A stretch of 64,000 nucleotides of DNA from Phaeosaccion multiseriatum (Eukaryota > Ochrophyta, other classes), in assembly GCA_965112735.1 (NCBI GenBank), contig OZ218950.1, positions 5,456,001 to 5,520,000 on the forward strand. The letters run 5' to 3'. Both the position numbers and the translations under genes were made by a program. The notes under the pieces are model-generated. The model worked only from the letters and a program-made list of their open reading frames with translations, did no database searches and was not told the DNA's origin. Below are positions 59,501 to 64,000 of the stretch, piece by piece. Every line of letters begins with the position of its first letter. Position 1 is the stretch's first letter.

Positions 59501-60193
59501 GCTCATCTGCGAAACGTCCTGCTGCCGGGAGGGGGAGGTGGAGGGTGGAGAGGCTGTCAATCATGATATGGCGGAAGTGTTGAGCACAGTTCCACCCCAA
59601 ATCACCTCGAGGAGGTGCTCCAAGCGCTAGCGTTGTGGGACCCGTCGACTGACTCCTATCTTGGCGTTTGGCGATGGCGTCCTGGCACGAGGTAATAACA
59701 GAGTTCAGTCCACGTGTGTGTAATGTGCTTGACCTGCGCAACATGCATGACTTTGATCATCTCACAACCCACCTGTTCCAGTTTGTCCAGGACAGCAACA
59801 TCCTCCGCCGATAACTCGAAGTCGTCGATGTCAAAACCGTCCTCGCTGACAGCCTTGTCTGTACGCGATTCGAAGCAAGGGCGAGGGGGGGAGGTGAGTG
59901 AGACGGGGGGGGGTACAGGTGTCCTTCCTCACGAACCGACCTTCAGCATCTGTATGGCCAGCAGCCTGGGAAGCTTGGACAGTGGTGCTGGGAATGGCTG
60001 CAGCAGCAGGAGCAGGAGCAGCAGCGGCAGCTCCCGACAGAGCCTGAAGGGGCTCCTCCTCCTTCTCCGTTCTGCGAGGTGGCGACACTGCGGTCATTAA
60101 AGCCCTCCCTTGAGTCCCCAGCCTCGGCGGCTCACGCTCTGCACTACTGGTCGCCGTCACTGGCCTCGTCCTCTTCCGTCGTCGCAAGCCCAT
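53561..60193 (-). CDS. DNA2: DNA2 nuclease-helicase
   Basis: ATP-dependent helicase with a RecB-type nuclease that trims long flaps and resects DNA ends. Twenty exons in frame give about 1,539 residues. Exon limits, 5' to 3': 60193-59941, 59858-59773, 59681-59606, 59521-59184, 59013-58795, 58616-58309, 58226-57982, 57870-57677, 57580-57282, 57201-57141, 57044-56909, 56795-55896, 55772-55528, 55425-55171, 55077-54985, 54883-54771, 54655-54381, 54298-54158, 54030-53897, 53809-53561. Nuclease: 'VVIPDILVS', '[18 protein letters not shown]', 'MPLELKTGK'. Fe-S cysteines: SVGC plus [10 protein letters not shown]. Helicase: [72 protein letters not shown] poly-Gly insert (11 GGA codons) interrupts the helicase. 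The N-terminus is species-specific and less sure. Confidence 0.94.
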
Positions 60194-61272
60194 TGTCCAT
60201 ACGGTGTTTCCTCTCCCTTTAGAAACCAGAAAGAACAAACAACCACCGAAACAAAGCAATCAAACAAACGAAGTTGGCGGGTACACTGGCCTACTGCCTC
60301 TTTTCCTTACCTCCTCGACTCGTAGGACTCTCTCCCCCAGTACCCTGCGAATCCATCCCTTCCTGCGTTTGTGCTGCCGGGCAAAGGTCGTTCTGAGATG
60401 GGCCATGGTGCCCAGAGCCAACACCACCGACACATTTCCCGCCTTCTTCTTTTGGCAGAAGCCACGATGAGAGCAGGGACCCGCCCGTTCCTCGCGATCC
60501 AAGTGCGCCATGTGAGGCGCCGGAGCCACTTCCAGCAAGGCTACACTGCTCCTGCTCCTTCTCGTCCTGATGCTGCTTCCCATTTCGTTTGCCGAGAATT
60601 GCGAGGAGAGTTGAAAACTCAGCCTGGACGTCGGTAGTGTTCCGAGGAGAGGCGGCTTTATTGAGGGGGTGGAGGAGGTCTCTGTCGGGGGACTGGCGCC
60701 ACGTTACATCCTGCTAGAAGAGCACAGTGTGGATGTGGATGAGGTGTTGCAGACTGGTGCTGGCGGGCGCCCCCCCCCCCCTACAACACAAACCTCTTGG
60801 TCTGCGATTGCATCTTGACTCAGCCCAGGAGAAGCGCTTACTCGCCTCACGCGCTTCCGCATGCGGCTGCGGCTGCTACTGCTACTGCTGCTGTGTTTGC
60901 TCTCCTTACCGCGCCCACTGGCTCCTGCCTCTGCCGCTGCGGCTGGCCGGCCGTCTCCGCGAGCCTGGCCTTTTACCATAGTAAAAACCCAAACTCGCCC
61001 TCCCCCCGAATCCCTCGTCCGAAGTTGGAGATCAACGGGTCATGAGGCCGTGATTGTTTTTTGTTTGGTGGCATCAGGCTGTTGTTGAGATATATATATG
61101 TTGTTGATTTAATATTTGAATGTGTGCACGTGTTGGTGGTCCAACTCACAGTTCGCTGGGGATCCGAGTGTGTGTCCAAAAAAAAAAAAAAAAAAAAAAA
61201 ACACACACACACAGTGGCGCGGTCATACAACCTCAGCGAGGGCCGAACGGCAGAAATACAAGGCCGATCCTA
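60194..61272. other. intergenic region with two doubtful minus-strand ORFs
   Basis: Between the divergent DNA2 and phosphotransferase genes. Minus-strand frames at 60,704-60,979 ('MVKGQARGDG...', with AATAAA about 45 nt after its stop) and 60,260-60,583 (followed by a donor-like gtaagg after 'VLRVEE') could be small genes or DNA2 5' exons. Neither has recognisable homology. A poly(A) run occupies about 61,178-61,201, followed by (CA)n. Confidence 0.4.
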
Positions 61273-62928
61273 ATGGGGGAAGAGGACATCATTGCACCAG
61301 CAGTAGGAACAGCAGCAGCAGCAGCAGCAGCAGCAGGAGGAGGAGGAGGAGGAGGAGGAGGAGGAGGAGGAGGAGGAGGAGGAGGAGGAGGAGGAGGAGG
61401 AGGAGGAGGGCGGAACGCTTCTGCTGCTGCCTCAGTTCCGGCCGGTAAAGCTGGTGGTAACAGGGCGCGGTGGTTTAGTGTTTTGACAGAGGATGAGCTT
61501 CGCCAGGTGGCGGCGTACAAGTACGCTCCGGGAACGTACACGTGGCTTGATGGGCAGATGACACCCTTTTGGAACTGGACGGTGACGTTGCTCCCCATGT
61601 GGCTGGCTCCGAACTTGGTGACCTTCATCGGCCTGATCGGAATCGTCGTCTGTACGGCTGCCATCCCGGTGTACAGCCCTGATATGGCTAGTGAAGAGGT
61701 GCCTGGTTGGGTTTGGTGTGGGTACGCCTTCGCTCTGTTTGGCTACCAGACCTTGGACGCTATTGACGGCAAACAGGCGAGGAGGACCAAGTCGTCCAGT
61801 CCACTTGGCCAACTCTTTGACCACGGGTGTGATACCCTTGTGACGGTGTTCCTATTGACCAGCGTTGCTGCAGCCGTGGGCTTCGGGAGCACCTGGCTCA
61901 CGGCCCTCATGTTCAGCCTCATTCAGGCCACCTTTTACTTCGCGCAGTGGGAAGAATACCACACAGGCAAGTTCTGGAAGTGAAAGGACGCACGCGATGT
62001 GCAGGAGTTTGGGTGGGGAATGTGTATCTAACGCACCCGGCGCAAAATTGGACTCTCGTCACCGCCCCCCCGGCAGGCACGCTCAATTGGAGCAATGGGT
62101 GGTGGGGGGTGACTGAAACGCAGTTATTTGACGTTGTGCTCTTCTTCGTCACGGCATGGGGCGGGGTGGGTATGTGGCGTGTCCCCTTCAGGGAAGTGGT
62201 GGGGCAGCAGCCGCTGGGTATAGAGCTCCCCGTGTGGCTGGATGAGGCAGCTGGCCATGTCGTGGCTGGAGATGTGGCCCTTATGGCCACGGTCTTCGTG
62301 ACAGTGATGATGTCTGGCGGCTCTCTCAAGAGGGTTTGGGATGCTACGCCGGACCAACTAAGTCCGGAGGACCGAGGGGATAAACTGGTGAGTGGCAGGA
62401 AGAGTCAAGTGCCGCAGTCAGTCCATCCCCGGTTTCGTGCCGACGCTCTCGCTTGCTCCCCAACTCCGTCCCCAGGTGGGAATACGCCACGGGATGGTTC
62501 AACTGCTGCCCATGCTAGCAGTGTGCGTGTGCACCTTGGCTCTTTCCGTCGGGGACGGCAAGGCTGTGTTTGCCAGCCACACTGCGCTGTTAGTGCTGGG
62601 CATTGGCATGATTTGCGCGCACATCAACTCGCGAATGATTATGCACCATATGGCCAAGAAGCGGCTTTTGCTGCACGACTTTCTGCCGTCGGTGATTCTT
62701 CTCATCGCCGCCATGGTCAACGTGCACTGGACAAGCCTGGGTCTGGGGGCCGACAGTCCACTGGACAAGGTGTGGTTCATAGACGCTGTGCTGATGTACG
62801 GTACTGCGTCCTACCTCTACTACGTGCACGGCGTGGTGCAGGACATCTGCAGGTACCTGGGTATTGAGTGCTTTCGCATCTCTGCCCAAGGGTCCAGCAG
62901 CAGCGAGTCCAGCGCAAAGAAGGCGTAA
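61273..62928 (+). CDS. CDP-alcohol phosphotransferase (choline/ethanolamine type)
   Basis: Last step of the Kennedy pathway: transfers phosphocholine or phosphoethanolamine from its CDP form to diacylglycerol in ER/Golgi membranes. Three exons (61273-61966, 62077-62387, 62476-62928) give 485 residues. The signature DG(x)2AR(x)8G(x)3D(x)3D is complete in 'DGKQARRTKSSSPLGQLFDH' and the following GCD, about residue 165. Family context: 'NWTVTLLPMWLAPNLVTFIG', 'FYFAQWEEYHTG' and several membrane spans. Intron 1 starts with GC (CAG|gcaagt) instead of GT; only this splice restores the family sequence 'EEYHTGTL'. Residues 14-46 are poly-Ala then poly-Gly from a GCA/GGA tract. Choline versus ethanolamine preference cannot be told. 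Confidence 0.93.
61313..61410. repeat. coding (GCA)n(GGA)n triplet tract
   Basis: About 8 GCA then about 25 GGA units, in frame within exon 1 of the phosphotransferase and encoding Ala then Gly runs. Likely length-variable. Confidence 0.95.
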
Positions 62929-62968
62929 GAAGGAAGTGCAACTCTCTCTTCTTTCTGTTTCTCTCATT

Positions 62969-63916
62969 TTAGTACTGTGGGCTCTGCGCCTCTCCCGTCC
63001 AAGGACACTTTCGGAGATTGCGCACGTAGGCGTTCCAGTCCCTGCACATCGGCGGCCGAGCAACGCGGGTGAGGGGGCAGGAGGAAGGGGGGGCGAGGGG
63101 TGCATGAGAGAGAGCATCCAAAGAAGCAAGAAGCAAGCCGGTGACGTCGCGCACCCCCCCACCCACCTCTTGTTGGCTTTGCTATTATTGATCTCCAGCA
63201 AGTCCCTCTTGTGGATGGGATATCCCGTGACGATGCACGAGGGTGCGTCTGAGGCGTACAGACCGGCGTACGGGGTGCCCTTGGCTTGGTCTGCGGGCGG
63301 GAGGGCCTGCTCCATCTGCGCGTCCATACACACACTCAACACCCAATCGCGTACCTCCTCTCGGGCCTGAGAGAAAGAGGGAGCAATTGCAGAGAGTGCG
63401 CACAAGGTGGACGAGGTAAGCAACAAACAAAGCGCGAGACAGTGCACAGCTCTTGGGACGAGCGCAGAGGGGCGAGGGAGCGCTTCTCGGCCGCAGCTTT
63501 GACTGTGACTGTCCTCCGCACCTTCTCGTCTGGCAAGTAGTGGTGGGGCGGCAAGACAGTCACCACGGGGACGTTGGAAGCTGAAGCGAAGTCCGAGTTG
63601 TCGATGAGCGTCACGTCGCCCTCGTCGATCACCTTTTTATGTACGTCGGTGGGGGTGGGGGCCATCGCACAAAGCGGGTCAGCGATCAATGAGTAGTTTT
63701 TAAAAATCAAATGCAAAAGTGCAACCAACTTGCGTCGCACAACAAGCGGAGTCGGCGACTCACCTCGGTGAGGTCCACGTATCGGTTGAGGAGCACAAAG
63801 GCGAGGTTGTCGTTGCCTTGCTTCTTGTGGATCTGCCCCCCCACATAGAAGGCCTTGTCTGCGGGGATGATGTCGATGTAGCGCAGAAGGCTGATGGCGA
63901 TTTTGCCCGACAGTTC
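62969..63916 (-). CDS. IFT172: IFT172 C-terminus (gene runs off the right edge)
   Basis: IFT-B complex protein needed to build flagella; its C-terminal part is linked to the turnaround at the flagellar tip. Four terminal exons are present (63764-63916, 63522-63632, 63167-63366, 62969-63041), all in frame. They encode 'KIAISLLRYIDIIPADKAFY', 'NLAFVLLNRYVDLTE', 'VIDEGDVTLIDNSDF', 'EEVRDWVLSVCMDAQMEQ', 'SCIVTGYPIHKRDLLEI' and a last exon 'RDWNAYVRNLRKCPW', following the end of the animal and green-algal proteins segment by segment. Upstream exons lie beyond base 64,000. The stop is 40 bp from that of the convergent phosphotransferase. Confidence 0.93.
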
Positions 63917-64000
63917 CTGACAAGACGCGCGGGGACATGTGCGTGGTAGTACGCGTTAAAGATAGTGAGCGAGTGGGTGGGTGAGTGAGTGAGTGAGTGA

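Noticed and set aside
60260-60583. Upstream coding exon of DNA2
   Set aside because: The frame after its donor-like gtaagg does not continue into the DNA2 exon at any sensible acceptor, and the sequence does not resemble DNA2 N-termini.
1-64000. tRNA or rRNA genes
   Set aside because: No cloverleaf-type sequences with A/B boxes and no rRNA-like stretches were noticed by eye. A tRNA search program was not available.

Overview
The window is nuclear DNA of a eukaryote, most likely a flagellated photosynthetic stramenopile (ochrophyte alga) or another alga with a complex plastid. Genes are split by short GT-AG introns (mostly about 50-200 bp) and lie close together on both strands. Two proteins, EPSP synthase and a lumen-type protein, begin with a signal peptide ending in a hydrophobic-Phe junction, the bipartite presequence style of secondary plastids. 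IFT172 and a CFAP44-type axonemal protein imply that the lineage builds flagella. The species cannot be named from the sequence alone.

Bases 1-19,440 are a repeat domain with no recognisable host gene. It is dominated by a satellite of 165/166-bp monomers (about 60 copies in three arms, 2,548-16,600), with a five-monomer, 827-bp higher-order period in part of it. The satellite is interrupted by a decayed tyrosine-recombinase (DIRS/Ngaro/PAT-like) retroelement at 7,098-9,747 and by short non-coding relatives that share its ends (9,748-10,473 and 13,004-13,796). Older relics of both lie at 16.6-17.4 kb. A 317-bp foldback marks the border with the gene-rich part.

From 19.9 to 64 kb there are twelve well-supported genes plus one weaker one: FEN1 (+), RGP1 (-), CCT5 (+), plastid EPSP synthase (-), G-protein alpha subunit (+), SMYD5/ATXR2-type SET protein (-), a plastid-lumen-type protein (-), a STE20/GCK-type kinase (+), CFAP44-like (-), an ankyrin-like orphan (+, weaker), DNA2 (-), a CDP-alcohol (choline/ethanolamine) phosphotransferase (+) and the 3' end of IFT172 (-). 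Exon chains were worked out by hand and keep frame throughout. Neighbours are often convergent with only 7-150 bp between stop codons (FEN1/RGP1, G-alpha/SET, kinase/CFAP44, phosphotransferase/IFT172) or divergent from a shared short promoter (RGP1/CCT5, lumen protein/kinase).

Upstream of EPSP synthase sits a 1.47-kb element with 21-bp terminal inverted repeats carrying a 729-bp (CCCT)n tract. Less resolved stretches are 26.6-30.0 kb (low-complexity Q/P- or A-rich sequence), 34.0-35.97 kb, 52.9-53.56 kb and 60.2-61.27 kb. FEN1 and DNA2, which act together in Okazaki-fragment flap removal, occur in the same window but are not adjacent.
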